Positions 1 to 6,321 of a stretch of 31,612 nucleotides of DNA are shown here, one piece after another. The stretch is from a virus. How positions within the stretch are numbered: position 1 is the stretch's first letter; each line of letters begins with the position of its first letter. The notes under the pieces were generated by a model. The model was not told the origin of the DNA. It worked only from the letters and a program-made list of their open reading frames with translations, and did no database searches. The DNA lies in the IMG/VR virus record IMGVR_UViG_3300032265_000235, positions 1-31,612 of that record, one strand, 5' to 3'. A program made the translations under genes and the position numbers.

Positions 1-114
1 AGCTGGAGTGTTGATTTCATAATCCGGGAATAGTTTCGATAACACACCATGCCAGTGATCCACGTATGGATTTTTTGGAATGATTTGTCTCAATTGTTCT
101 TTTGTGATATTCAT
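1..114 (-). CDS. Endolysin, probable GH19 chitinase/lysozyme-like (N-terminus only)
   Basis: The first 38 codons are present from an ATG at 114; the gene runs off the window. The peptide begins MNITKEQLRQIIPKNPYVDH and continues through a stretch ending YEINTP. This resembles the N-terminus of phage and bacterial GH19-type lytic enzymes, where such a helix is followed by a conserved 'RxAAFxAQxxHESGxF' segment that would lie just outside the window. It starts 13 bases after the glycosyltransferase stop, so it may be co-transcribed with the lipid genes. No catalytic residue is visible, so the family call rests on the N-terminal pattern alone. Confidence 0.5.
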   Translation of the reverse strand, partial: MNITKEQLRQIIPKNPYVDHWHGVLSKLFPDYEINTPA

Positions 115-127
115 ATTAGCTGACTCT

Positions 128-1129
128 CTAAACAGAAATTAAGTTTTCTTTGAATATATTCCAGCATTCTTGCCAAGACCATTTACTGCTTGACTTCTCA
201 ACCGAATCTCGATCGAGTGTCAAACAGCTATTTATACTATCAACAAGATCACCCATAAATCCATTGACACCAGGATCAAGAATATCTATTGGTCCAGGAA
301 CTTTGTATGCTGCTACTGGAGTTCCTACGGACAATGCTTCTATTATTACTATGCCAAAAGTATCCACCTTGGAGGTAAACACAAACACATCGGCATTGGC
401 ATAATACTCTGCGAGTTCTTTACCAGTTTTTACACCAACAAAATTTACTTCTGGGTACTTTGATTCTAATTCTTTTCGACAAGGACCATCACCAACTACT
501 ATTTTCTTAACCCATGGGTTACATTCCAGAGAACAGAAATCCTCGATACCCTTTTCTTTGCTGACCCTACCTACGCTTAGTAACACCTTACCATTATATT
601 CTGTTCGAAGATCTTTATTGAATATCTCTCTATCAACTCCGCGAGTCCAGGGAATTATACTAGAGCCGAATCCATGTTCTTCCAGTTCCTGGACCATGGT
701 CTTCGTAGTAGTTAGAACTTTGCCGCTGTGTTTGTGGAACCAGCGAAAGTATGCGTAACTGATACATTCTGGAATACCATACAACTTCTTCAGGAACTCC
801 GGAAACTTTGTATGATAACTTGTGTTATATTTTATCTTCTTCCTATCCAAGTAACAGCGAGCAAAAAATCCGATTGGACCTTCCGTAGCAATGTGGATAT
901 AATCTGGAGATATGCTCTCAATCTTTTCCGCAATCTTAAATGGGAATGAGAGTTTAATGTCAGCATAGCCAGGACAGTTAATATAACTAAACTGCCTGGG
1001 ATCAAGATAAACAATATCAAACCCATCACGATCAGCATACGTTTCAATGTTTTTGAAAGTAGTAACGACGCCATTTATTTGGTCCGGTAAGTTATCAGTT
1101 ATAACTAGAATCTTCTTGCGGTCATTCAT
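128..1129 (-). CDS. agt-like: GT4 glycosyltransferase, Agt-like (glycolipid synthesis)
   Basis: A 333-residue GT-B fold glycosyltransferase of family GT4. Visible features are the N-terminal glycine-containing loop (DNLPDQINGVVTTF), a SYHTKFPEF segment near residue 105, the donor-domain start GRVSKEKGIEDF near 188, and the nucleotide-sugar segment DTFGIVIIEALSVGTPVAAY followed by KVPGPIDIL near 260-280. That last pattern is typical of the subgroup annotated as GDP-mannose-dependent alpha-mannosyltransferase and of Agt enzymes, which transfer a sugar to diacylglycerol. The start overlaps the stop of the upstream phosphoesterase by 8 bases, so the two are translationally coupled. In marine and soil proteobacteria a plcP-agt pair replaces phospholipid with glycolipid. 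Sugar donor and acceptor cannot be read from sequence; glycosylation of phage DNA or LPS is an alternative. Confidence 0.8.
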   Translation of the reverse strand: MNDRKKILVITDNLPDQINGVVTTFKNIETYADRDGFDIVYLDPRQFSYINCPGYADIKLSFPFKIAEKIESISPDYIHIATEGPIGFFARCYLDRKKIKYNTSYHTKFPEFLKKLYGIPECISYAYFRWFHKHSGKVLTTTKTMVQELEEHGFGSSIIPWTRGVDREIFNKDLRTEYNGKVLLSVGRVSKEKGIEDFCSLECNPWVKKIVVGDGPCRKELESKYPEVNFVGVKTGKELAEYYANADVFVFTSKVDTFGIVIIEALSVGTPVAAYKVPGPIDILDPGVNGFMGDLVDSINSCLTLDRDSVEKSSSKWSWQECWNIFKENLISV

Positions 1130-1877
1130 CCTGAGGAGTCCACGTAATTATTTCCCAGGTTCCATCGTGGTGCTCAACTAATGCCGTACACGATTCTACC
1201 CAGTCACCATCATTCATATAAACAACACCATCGATGTTTTTGATTTCTGCGTGGTGTATATGCCCACAGATAACACCATCAAACCCTCGTTTGGCGCAGT
1301 ACTTTGCGATATTCTTTTCAAAGTGGAAAACAAAATCAATTGCTTTCTTTACTCTATACTTTAGGAATCTGCTTAGACTCCAATATCCGAATCCAAGTTT
1401 TCTGCGTGCCCAGTTCAAATTAGTATTTGCGCTAAGAATAAAATCATATGCGCGATCACCGAGGAATGAAATCCAAGGTGCTAGTCTTGTGATTCCATCG
1501 AATAGATCACCATGGACTACGAGGTATTTCTTACCATCAACCCCAATGTGCTCATATTGATTGGCTATCTCTACGAGACCAAATCCAATGTGATAGGATA
1601 ACAGTGGTCTTAGGAATTCATCATGGTTTCCGGCAATGTATATTACCTTCGTGCCATCCTTTGAACAACCTAGAATTCTCCGAATGACATTGGTGTGGGT
1701 TTGTTTCCAACGCCACTTGTTTTGTTGAATCCTCCAACCATCGATAATGTCACCGACGAGGTATAGAGTTTCGCAGCTGTTGTTCTTTAGGAAATCATTA
1801 AGTGTCGCTGCCTTGCAGTCTTTTGTACCCAAATGTACGTCACTTATAAAGATACTTTTGTATTTTGGAATAGTCAT
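1122..1877 (-). CDS. plcP-like: Metallophosphoesterase, PlcP-like phospholipase C / LpxH-type family
   Basis: A 251-residue calcineurin-like metallophosphoesterase. The metal-binding blocks are complete: DVH at residues 13-15, GDIID at 42-46, GNHD at 83-86, VHGD at 121-124, and CGHIHH near 205. The long helical insert before GHIHH and the C-terminal NDGDWVESCTALVEH segment match proteins annotated UDP-2,3-diacylglucosamine diphosphatase in alphaproteobacteria. PlcP, the phosphate-starvation phospholipase C, belongs to this group. The ATG at 1877 is chosen because a longer reading frame would run into tRNA-Gln. No good Shine-Dalgarno is visible, but TATAAATA lies immediately upstream (1883-1890), so a very short or leaderless late transcript is possible. 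Immediate coupling to an Agt-like glycosyltransferase favours PlcP over LpxH. Confidence 0.82.
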   Translation of the reverse strand: MTIPKYKSIFISDVHLGTKDCKAATLNDFLKNNSCETLYLVGDIIDGWRIQQNKWRWKQTHTNVIRRILGCSKDGTKVIYIAGNHDEFLRPLLSYHIGFGLVEIANQYEHIGVDGKKYLVVHGDLFDGITRLAPWISFLGDRAYDFILSANTNLNWARRKLGFGYWSLSRFLKYRVKKAIDFVFHFEKNIAKYCAKRGFDGVICGHIHHAEIKNIDGVVYMNDGDWVESCTALVEHHDGTWEIITWTPQDE

Positions 1878-1882
1878 ACGTA

Positions 1883-1890
1883 TATTTATA
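1883..1890 (-). promoter_or_regulatory. T4-type late promoter box TATAAATA before plcP-like gene
   Basis: The minus strand reads TATAAATA, identical to the T4 late promoter -10 element recognised by gp55, which is itself encoded in this window. It ends 6 bases before the ATG at 1877, implying a start point at or next to the start codon. A chance occurrence in AT-rich DNA is possible. Confidence 0.4.
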
Positions 1891-1895
1891 AGGGC

Positions 1896-1969
1896 TGGCA
1901 GGGGATACAAGAATCGAACTCGTAATCGCGGAATCAAAATCCGATGTTATACCATTTAACTAATCCCCA
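1896..1969 (-). tRNA. tRNA-Gln (anticodon TTG)
   Basis: A cloverleaf with anticodon loop TTTTGAT, giving TTG (Gln, codon CAA), and T-arm GAGTTCGAATCT. Discriminator G73 and CCA are encoded. The first pair is U1-U72, an unpaired end; a weak first pair is a known feature of tRNA-Gln. It lies about 15 bases downstream of the tmRNA gene. Confidence 0.95.
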
Positions 1970-1982
1970 ATTATCAGTGGTG

Positions 1983-2275
1983 AGTTATTCTGTTACGAGG
2001 AAACCCACCGAAACCCTAAGCAGTAATTAGGCTGCTAATGCGACGTCATAGACGCTGTCGTTTGCATTTACGTTGTTTTGCTTGATTTACAGTCATCGCC
2101 TACTGGATCGTCCATGCATATACTTTTCGCCCTGTCGAAACCATTTCACCCCCTTCAAAAGTACACAAAGACCTTTTGACTACTGTCGATACCAATCAGT
2201 ATGTACTTTTGGTGGAGGTGGCGGCATCGAAGCCGCGTCCAGAACTCATTTCTAATTACTTCATACGATCATAAC
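1983..2275 (-). ncRNA. ssrA: tmRNA, circularly permuted (two-piece) gene
   Basis: On the minus strand the acceptor piece comes first. It has a T-arm (GCGGC TTCGAT GCCGC, about 2240-2221) and the 3' acceptor strand CACCTCC-A-CCA ending at 2210. After an intervening loop comes the coding piece, starting GGGGGTGAAATGGTTTCGAC at 2153, the standard tmRNA 5' end. GGGGGTG pairs with CACCTCC over 7 positions and keeps the G3-U70 alanine identity pair. Resume codon GCA is at 2065-2063, preceded by GTAAAT; the tag reads ANDSVYDVALAA and stops with TAA at 2029-2027. A P2-type helix joins ACGATC (2111-2106) to GATCGT (2270-2265), with CAT/ATG continuing beyond a GG bulge. The intervening loop is closed by AAAAGTACA (2210-2202) and TGTACTTTT (2165-2157), extending the acceptor stem as in precursors of permuted tmRNAs. 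The T-loop is one base short of standard. Outer ends are approximate. Confidence 0.93.
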
Positions 2276-2352
2276 TCTTACTTCGTGATTTGCAAAAAAA
2301 CCAAGAATGTCATAAACCAAAAGAGAAAAATAATGCTAGCATAATAACTCCT

Positions 2353-2580
2353 TTATAAACCAAAATGGTCTAATATATCAACTGCAGATACCTTTAGCAT
2401 AGCCTTAGACACTGGATCAGTCTCGGTTTTGGCCTTCTCTCGTAGAACATCTGAGCATTCGAAAATAAGTTTCTTACTTAGTTCCAAAACATAATTGTCA
2501 ATCAAGATTTCTGGTTTGACATTATCTGTCTTCATACTTTCGAAAGTCTTAGTCGCGATATTCTTAATTACATTATTCAT
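2353..2580 (-). CDS. Hypothetical protein, 75 aa
   Basis: An acidic, helical 75-residue protein beginning MNNVIKNIATKTFESMKTDN and ending VSAVDILDHFGL. No signal peptide, membrane segment or known motif is visible. The ribosome binding site is weak (TTGGTAAAAT just upstream). It lies 3 bases downstream of the small membrane protein gene at 2584-2742, so the two are probably co-transcribed. I do not recognise the family. Confidence 0.65.
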   Translation of the reverse strand: MNNVIKNIATKTFESMKTDNVKPEILIDNYVLELSKKLIFECSDVLREKAKTETDPVSKAMLKVSAVDILDHFGL

Positions 2581-2583
2581 ATT

Positions 2584-2742
2584 TTACCAATGTCTAATAA
2601 TACCTGCAATAATAAAAATGTTTGTGGTCAAATACACCAAGACAATAAGAGTTCTGATCAGAGCAATTACATCAGCATCTGAATCAGTTTTGCCTTGTTT
2701 ATCACCAAGAGCCTTAGCCCACAAACTCCATAGTCTTTTCAT
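2584..2742 (-). CDS. Small membrane protein, 52 aa (T4-like phage family)
   Basis: The chosen start is the ATG at 2742, preceded by GGAAATTT; a longer frame would overlap tRNA-Ser. The N-terminus is MKRLWSLWAKALGDKQGKTD, followed by a charged linker and one hydrophobic helix (residues about 28-49, IRTLIVLVYLTTNIFIIAGI), ending RHW. I have an impression of similar short proteins with an LWxxWAxALG start and an IRHW end in T4-like phages of cyanobacteria, which I cannot verify here. Likely an inner-membrane protein of unknown role. Confidence 0.7.
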   Translation of the reverse strand: MKRLWSLWAKALGDKQGKTDSDADVIALIRTLIVLVYLTTNIFIIAGIIRHW

Positions 2743-2759
2743 AAATTTCCATAATAAAC

Positions 2760-2847
2760 TGGAGGAAGCGGTGAGATTCGAACTCACGAACCCTTTCGAG
2801 TTTTCAGTTTTCAAGACTGACACATTCAGCCACTCTGCCACGCTTCC
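2760..2847 (-). tRNA. tRNA-Ser (anticodon TGA)
   Basis: A class II tRNA with acceptor GGAAGCG/CGCTTCC, anticodon loop CTTGAAA (TGA, codon UCA), a long variable arm (AACTCGAAAGGGTT region), T-arm GTTCGAAT and encoded CCA. The discriminator reads U73 where bacterial tRNA-Ser normally has G73. Confidence 0.94.
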
Positions 2848-2989
2848 ACTTTGTATTTAATATAATTCAGGGGCACAGTTTTCGATTGTTGTTTAAGAAG
2901 AGCATCATCGCTTCTTCCCCCTATACCTCATGCGCTCGACTTTACGACCGACTCATAGAGGAATTCAGAAAAGTAAGTTTACCTTTAAT
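2848..2989 (-). other. Intergenic gap with tiny reading frames
   Basis: No ordinary gene is visible. The minus strand contains ATG codons at the start of two tiny frames: MRYRGKKR, then an overlapping MMLFLNNNRKLCP preceded by a good GGGGGAAGAAG Shine-Dalgarno-like run. Upstream of MRYRGKKR the same frame continues as RKVER, so a basic peptide may have been longer and lost its start by a small indel. ATTAAATAC, a possible relaxed late-promoter box, sits just before tRNA-Ser. Confidence 0.3.
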
Positions 2990-3190
2990 TTACTCAATAG
3001 TAAAATAATCTTTGCAATCCAATTTCTGAAAATTATTGTTCACGTATTCTTTGAATTCTTCTCTTGCGTTAATAAACAAATCATATCCATGAGAATTAAA
3101 ACCTGTAGCAGCAGCTGCCATATTATCTGCTAATCTAAGAATATTTTCTTGCATGCTATATGTATCTTGATGTACGTATGTAAGTGTCAT
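2990..3190 (-). CDS. Hypothetical protein, 66 aa
   Basis: The start at 3190 is fixed by a strong GGAGG nine bases upstream; the longer frame to 3262 has no such site. The protein begins MTLTYVHQDTYSMQENILRL and ends LDCKDYFTIE. It is soluble and probably helical, with a conserved-looking DNMAAAATGFNSHGYD centre. It is preceded by a promoter (3360-3388) and a 5' structured leader (3302-3357). Function is not recognised. Confidence 0.7.
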   Translation of the reverse strand: MTLTYVHQDTYSMQENILRLADNMAAAATGFNSHGYDLFINAREEFKEYVNNNFQKLDCKDYFTIE

Positions 3191-3301
3191 TTTATGACCC
3201 TCCGTGTGGATTATATTTCTACACAACTCTGAAATAGAGAAATGCAACTCAACCTGACTCATAACAGATTAACTAGAATTTTATAAAATTCCTCATATCT
3301 A

Positions 3302-3357
3302 AGTTAGGTTGGACTTTTCCCAACGACAGAGTTGGGACTTATCTCCACAACCTAACT
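3302..3357 (-). promoter_or_regulatory. Two-stem structured 5' leader
   Basis: A perfect 10-bp outer stem (AGTTAGGTTG at 3302-3311 with CAACCTAACT at 3348-3357) encloses a perfect 6-bp inner stem (CCCAAC/GTTGGG) with a GACAGA loop and asymmetric internal loops. There is no T-run, so it is not a standard terminator. The promoter at 3360-3388 would start transcription within or at the edge of the outer stem, placing the structure at the 5' end of the mRNA for the 66-aa gene. A 16-nt perfect palindrome lies further down at 3276-3291. Confidence 0.6.
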
Positions 3358-3359
3358 AA

Positions 3360-3388
3360 AGTATACTGTCAATAGGGATAAAAGTCAA
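3360..3388 (-). promoter_or_regulatory. Sigma70-type promoter (TTGACT-17-TATACT)
   Basis: -35 TTGACT at 3388-3383, 17-bp spacer starting TTTAT, -10 TATACT at 3365-3360. It matches the promoter family repeated through the window. The -35 overlaps the stop codon of the upstream gene. It would drive the structured leader and the 66-aa gene. Confidence 0.75.
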
Positions 3389-3759
3389 ATAATATGCCAC
3401 CCATTATTGTTGAACATAAAACACTTACATCCATGAGAAACTGTAATTGTGGCTTCGCTATATCCGTCGATTTTGTTACCATCAGTAGTTGAAATAGTTA
3501 TCTTTCTATTTGAAAGTGGTGGAACCATTTCTGCTTTTACGATAATAATTTTTCCATCTTTCGGATTTTCTGGTAGGTAGACCGTGACTTGTTTGTCACT
3601 GACAACTCCGATGTAAAAATCATCATCTGTTGAGTGGTAGTTTGCATCAATTGTTTTAGTACTGGTGCTTCTACGACTTCTGACATTTGTGATTTTTCTT
3701 TTGAGTTCAATTACTTTCTTTGAAATTTTCTCTGAGATGTTTTTCCAAAATATATTCAT
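3385..3759 (-). CDS. Small beta-domain structural protein, paralogue 4
   Basis: A 124-residue protein with a basic N-terminus (ISEKISKKVIELKRKI, RSRRSTST) and a C-terminal domain running DDDFYIGV, VTVYLPENPKDGKIIIVKAE, NRKITIST, NKIDGYSEATITV, ending GWHII. This is the same domain as the three genes just upstream in transcription (3769-5128): a D-Y-x-I/L-x-V strand, a VTV/ITLP strand, a GKxYxVK strand, a D-G turn, and a terminal hydrophobic W. The positively charged N-terminus distinguishes this copy. Probably a virion fibre or decoration component; that assignment is inferred from composition and context. SD AAGGAAAT precedes the ATG. Confidence 0.75.
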   Translation of the reverse strand: MNIFWKNISEKISKKVIELKRKITNVRSRRSTSTKTIDANYHSTDDDFYIGVVSDKQVTVYLPENPKDGKIIIVKAEMVPPLSNRKITISTTDGNKIDGYSEATITVSHGCKCFMFNNNGWHII

Positions 3760-3768
3760 ATTATTTCC

Positions 3769-4236
3769 TTATACTAAATTCCATCTTGTTCCATCAAACA
3801 CAGCAGTAAGACTTCCCTCAGATCCGAGAGTTCTGTCTCCTGACTGGTCTAAATCTTGACCAGTACCCTTGACTTTTATGTTACCATCTGCTTGATTTTT
3901 AACCACGTAGACTTTTCCAACTATACCAGCTGGAAGTGTTATCGTGATATTCTTTTTAGTAGCACCGATATAATAATCGGTTAATGATGCAGTATAGTTT
4001 ATTGATGTAAGTTGAACATTGATTAAAGAACTGCTACTACCAGTTGCTGATAAAATACCAGATGGGGTAATAGACAACCCACTACCAACCTGAATAACTC
4101 CAAGACTGGTAGTAGTAGCTTCTTCACATTCCAATGTAACTGGAACTAATCCAGGTGGTGTTGTTGTGCTTGCTGATGGATTCTGCCTTAATGCAGTTCC
4201 TGCAAACACAACATTAGGTTGTCTACTGTAAGCCAT
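3769..4236 (-). CDS. Small beta-domain structural protein, paralogue 3 (fibre-like)
   Basis: 155 residues. The N-terminus (MAYSRQPNVVFAGTALRQNP) is low-complexity. It is followed by TTSLGVIQVGSGLSITPSGI, a repeat-type segment common in phage tail-fibre shafts. The C-terminal domain, from about residue 70, carries DYYIGATKKNITITLPAGIV, GKVYVVKNQ, GNIKVKGTG and TAVFDGTRWNLV, the same fold signature as its neighbours. It is 3 bases downstream of 4240-4638. Likely a trimeric fibre or head-fibre component; the fibre role is inferred. Confidence 0.8.
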   Translation of the reverse strand: MAYSRQPNVVFAGTALRQNPSASTTTPPGLVPVTLECEEATTTSLGVIQVGSGLSITPSGILSATGSSSSLINVQLTSINYTASLTDYYIGATKKNITITLPAGIVGKVYVVKNQADGNIKVKGTGQDLDQSGDRTLGSEGSLTAVFDGTRWNLV

Positions 4237-4239
4237 GAT

Positions 4240-4638
4240 TTAAGTCAGCAACCACTGAACGCCATCATAGATCAGAGTCAGTGAACCATATGGCGCATTA
4301 ATGACAGCATTCACAGAACCATCAATGGTACCTGCAGTCGGGACAATAGTAATAGGTGTTGCAACACTTGCGAGACCTAGTCCATCTTTAATGATAAAAG
4401 TTTGACCTGTTACACCAGCTGGTAAGTTTACTGCCACTGGTACTGGTCCAGGAACTTGAACACTAACAGCAGCATCAGCTAAAAGAACTGCTACTGGAGT
4501 TGTTAGAGCAATTCTAATTGCTGTAATAACTACACCACCTGCTGCAATAGTAATTCTATTTGCACCAGTACCTGTGGTTGGCGTTACGGTAATACCTGAA
4601 CCTGCGATGATCGAGGTAGGATTATTTGTATATGACAT
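4240..4638 (-). CDS. Small beta-domain structural protein, paralogue 2
   Basis: 132 residues, Ala/Val/Thr-rich. The N-terminus MSYTNNPTSIIAGSGITVTP leads into a domain with VAVNLPAGVTGQTFIIKDGL, TPITIVPTAGTIDGS, AVINAPYGSLTLIYDGVQW and LLT. NAPYGSLTLIYDGVQW is nearly the same as NSPYGSIQLIFNGTDW in paralogue 1, which shows recent duplication. SD AAAGGAAAA precedes the ATG, within an AATAATAACAAC leader shared with the gene at 5180-5959. Confidence 0.8.
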   Translation of the reverse strand: MSYTNNPTSIIAGSGITVTPTTGTGANRITIAAGGVVITAIRIALTTPVAVLLADAAVSVQVPGPVPVAVNLPAGVTGQTFIIKDGLGLASVATPITIVPTAGTIDGSVNAVINAPYGSLTLIYDGVQWLLT

Positions 4639-4681
4639 TTTAGTTTTCCTTTGTTGTTATTATTTTGGATAGATAAAGATC

Positions 4682-5128
4682 TTACACGATGCTCCAGTCA
4701 GTTCCATTGAATATCAATTGAATAGAACCATATGGAGAATTGATGGTTGCAGTTGAACCATCGACTAATTGACCACCAGTTCCTTGGATGGTTATAGGAT
4801 TATTGTTGGCATCACCAAAACAATCTTTCACGATATAAACTGTTCCACGAATACCAGTTGGTAAAGTAATTGTTACTGGACCATTAGTTAACACACAAAG
4901 CATATAATCAGTTGATAATGCAGTGTATGTTGGGGTTGCGACATCTGTCACAGAAACAGGACTTGGATTTCCTCCACCAATAATTTGGTTACCTGAACCA
5001 ATATTGATGTTATCATTATCATTAATAATTTTTTGTTGGGGTATTCCAGGAATACCACAAGATGTGTATGGTTCTAATGGTGGCATCATTGATGCCCAAT
5101 AGGGTTGAATTCTTTGATATTGATACAT
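4682..5128 (-). CDS. Small beta-domain structural protein, paralogue 1
   Basis: 148 residues. The N-terminal 60 residues are rich in Pro, Asn, Gly and Tyr (MYQYQRIQPYWASMMPPLEP, then NINIGSGNQIIGGGN). The C-terminal domain contains DYMLCVLTNGPVTITLPTGI, GTVYIVKDC, NPITIQGTGGQLVDGS, INSPYGSIQLIFNGTDW and SIV. It is the first of four tandem copies in transcription order. It follows a terminator (5144-5174) and has SD AAGGAGA seven bases before its ATG. Confidence 0.8.
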   Translation of the reverse strand: MYQYQRIQPYWASMMPPLEPYTSCGIPGIPQQKIINDNDNINIGSGNQIIGGGNPSPVSVTDVATPTYTALSTDYMLCVLTNGPVTITLPTGIRGTVYIVKDCFGDANNNPITIQGTGGQLVDGSTATINSPYGSIQLIFNGTDWSIV

Positions 5129-5143
5129 TTATTCTCCTTAAAG

Positions 5144-5174
5144 AAATACCCACTCCTTTTGAGAGTGGGTATTT
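5144..5174 (-). terminator. Rho-independent terminator after the glycine-rich gene
   Basis: A perfect 12-bp stem, AAATACCCACTC (5144-5155) and GAGTGGGTATTT (5163-5174), with a 7-nt loop. On the minus strand the stem ends in TTTCTTT, and it begins 6 bases after the stop codon of 5180-5959. Confidence 0.85.
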
Positions 5175-5179
5175 TTCAA

Positions 5180-5959
5180 TTAACGAATATTGGTATTATT
5201 GTTAAGTGGGTTAGCTGTTTGCGTACCAGTACCTACATTAATAGCTGAGTTAGTAGCTTGAATGTTTTGTGCCATGCTCCACAAAGCATTGTACAATTGA
5301 CCGTACTGTTGCTGTTGTTGAGTTTGTTGTTGCATCTGGTTGATATTGTTAGTTGTAGTAACTTCAATACCACGGCTACGTTCTGCAAAGTCAAAACGAT
5401 TCTGTAGAGAAATAACTGCTGCATTTGCATCAGACAACTGACGATTCAATGCTGCTTCATATTGAGCAACGATCAACGCACGAGTTTTGTCACCGTCAAC
5501 ATACACAGCTGTTTGTGTATCATTAGCAGTTTGCAATACTTGCGTGTTAACAGTATTCAATTGTTGCATTAATGCAACTGAGTTTCCGTTAACTACATCT
5601 TTAACACCGTCAATACGGTTAACCAATGAACCAGTCGTTGCATTAAATTGGTTAGTAATACCAATGGTTTGTGCAGCTTGCGATGCCTCCATTGCTGCTG
5701 TTCCAACGGCAACTGCTTTGTCAACTTGCCCAATTGACTGCATTAGAGCCATGTTTGCTGCCACTTGCTCTGGAGGGCTGCGGAATACAGCACCTGCTGC
5801 ACCGCCATCAGTATTACCACCGCCGAATAGGCCACCACCATTACGATTTAAGAGTGTGCCTAAGATAAGACCACCGATTAGACCGCCACCTGAGCCGAAG
5901 CCAAGTCCGCCGTCACCGCCACTCATCATCATGCCTGCTGGGTTTAGAATTTCTGCCAT
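5180..5959 (-). CDS. Glycine-rich N-terminus plus coiled coil, probable virion protein
   Basis: 259 residues. Residues about 9-55 are almost entirely Gly with Leu, Ile and Phe (GGDGGLGFGSGGGLIGGLIL and onward), resembling a glycine-zipper or membrane-seeking segment. From about 60 to 205 the sequence is a long Ala/Gln-rich helical region with heptad-like spacing (for example TQVLQTANDTQTAVYVDGDK). The C-terminus is a poly-Gln/Asn stretch ending NPLNNNTNIR. Proteins with this layout occur in many large phages and are usually unassigned. Its own terminator and its position before four fibre-like genes suggest a highly expressed virion or ejection component. SD AAGGAAAT is present. Confidence 0.75.
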   Translation of the reverse strand: MAEILNPAGMMMSGGDGGLGFGSGGGLIGGLILGTLLNRNGGGLFGGGNTDGGAAGAVFRSPPEQVAANMALMQSIGQVDKAVAVGTAAMEASQAAQTIGITNQFNATTGSLVNRIDGVKDVVNGNSVALMQQLNTVNTQVLQTANDTQTAVYVDGDKTRALIVAQYEAALNRQLSDANAAVISLQNRFDFAERSRGIEVTTTNNINQMQQQTQQQQQYGQLYNALWSMAQNIQATNSAINVGTGTQTANPLNNNTNIR

Positions 5960-6054
5960 TTTAATTTCCTTTTATTGTTGTTATTATTGAAATTTCAAAG
6001 TGATGAACGCCACCACCAAGCGATTTGGTGTCACCCAAAATTCTTAAAATCTTT

Positions 6055-6321
6055 TTAAACTGCGGATCTGGCTATTGTAGCTGCTTCTTCAGCTACTGGA
6101 GTTCCAGCAGCAAGTGCTACTAGGTCATCAGCTACTGTTAGTGTGCGACCTTTTCCATCTTCGCTAAGTTTTACTGCTCTAGTGATCATTGTGTGAATAT
6201 GATCTTTTGTAATGGCTTCTGATTTAGCAAAGTCTAAGATTGTTGCTAATAGCCAGTTTTCTAGAGCAATAGAACCGTATTCGCAGGTTTCTTCTGTGAT
6301 TGTTTTGACGCGTTTGCGCAT
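6055..6321 (-). CDS. Hypothetical protein, 88 aa
   Basis: The start at 6321 is chosen for the AGAGGA site ten bases upstream; a longer frame to 6372 begins with an Asn-rich low-complexity stretch that is the untranslated leader. The protein runs MRKRVKTITEETCEYGSIAL, then two or three helices, ending ATIARSAV. No membrane segment or motif is recognised. It is just upstream of the glycine-rich virion gene and may belong to the same late unit. Confidence 0.65.
   Translation of the reverse strand: MRKRVKTITEETCEYGSIALENWLLATILDFAKSEAITKDHIHTMITRAVKLSEDGKGRTLTVADDLVALAAGTPVAEEAATIARSAV

Noticed and set aside
1878-1937. N-terminal extension of the PlcP-like protein
   Set aside because: The extra residues are encoded by the tRNA-Gln gene.
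2268-2295. Promoter TTGCAA-16-TATGAT before the tmRNA
   Set aside because: The -10 overlaps the GATCGTATG strand (2270-2262) that pairs with the coding piece in the P2 helix, so transcription must begin further upstream.
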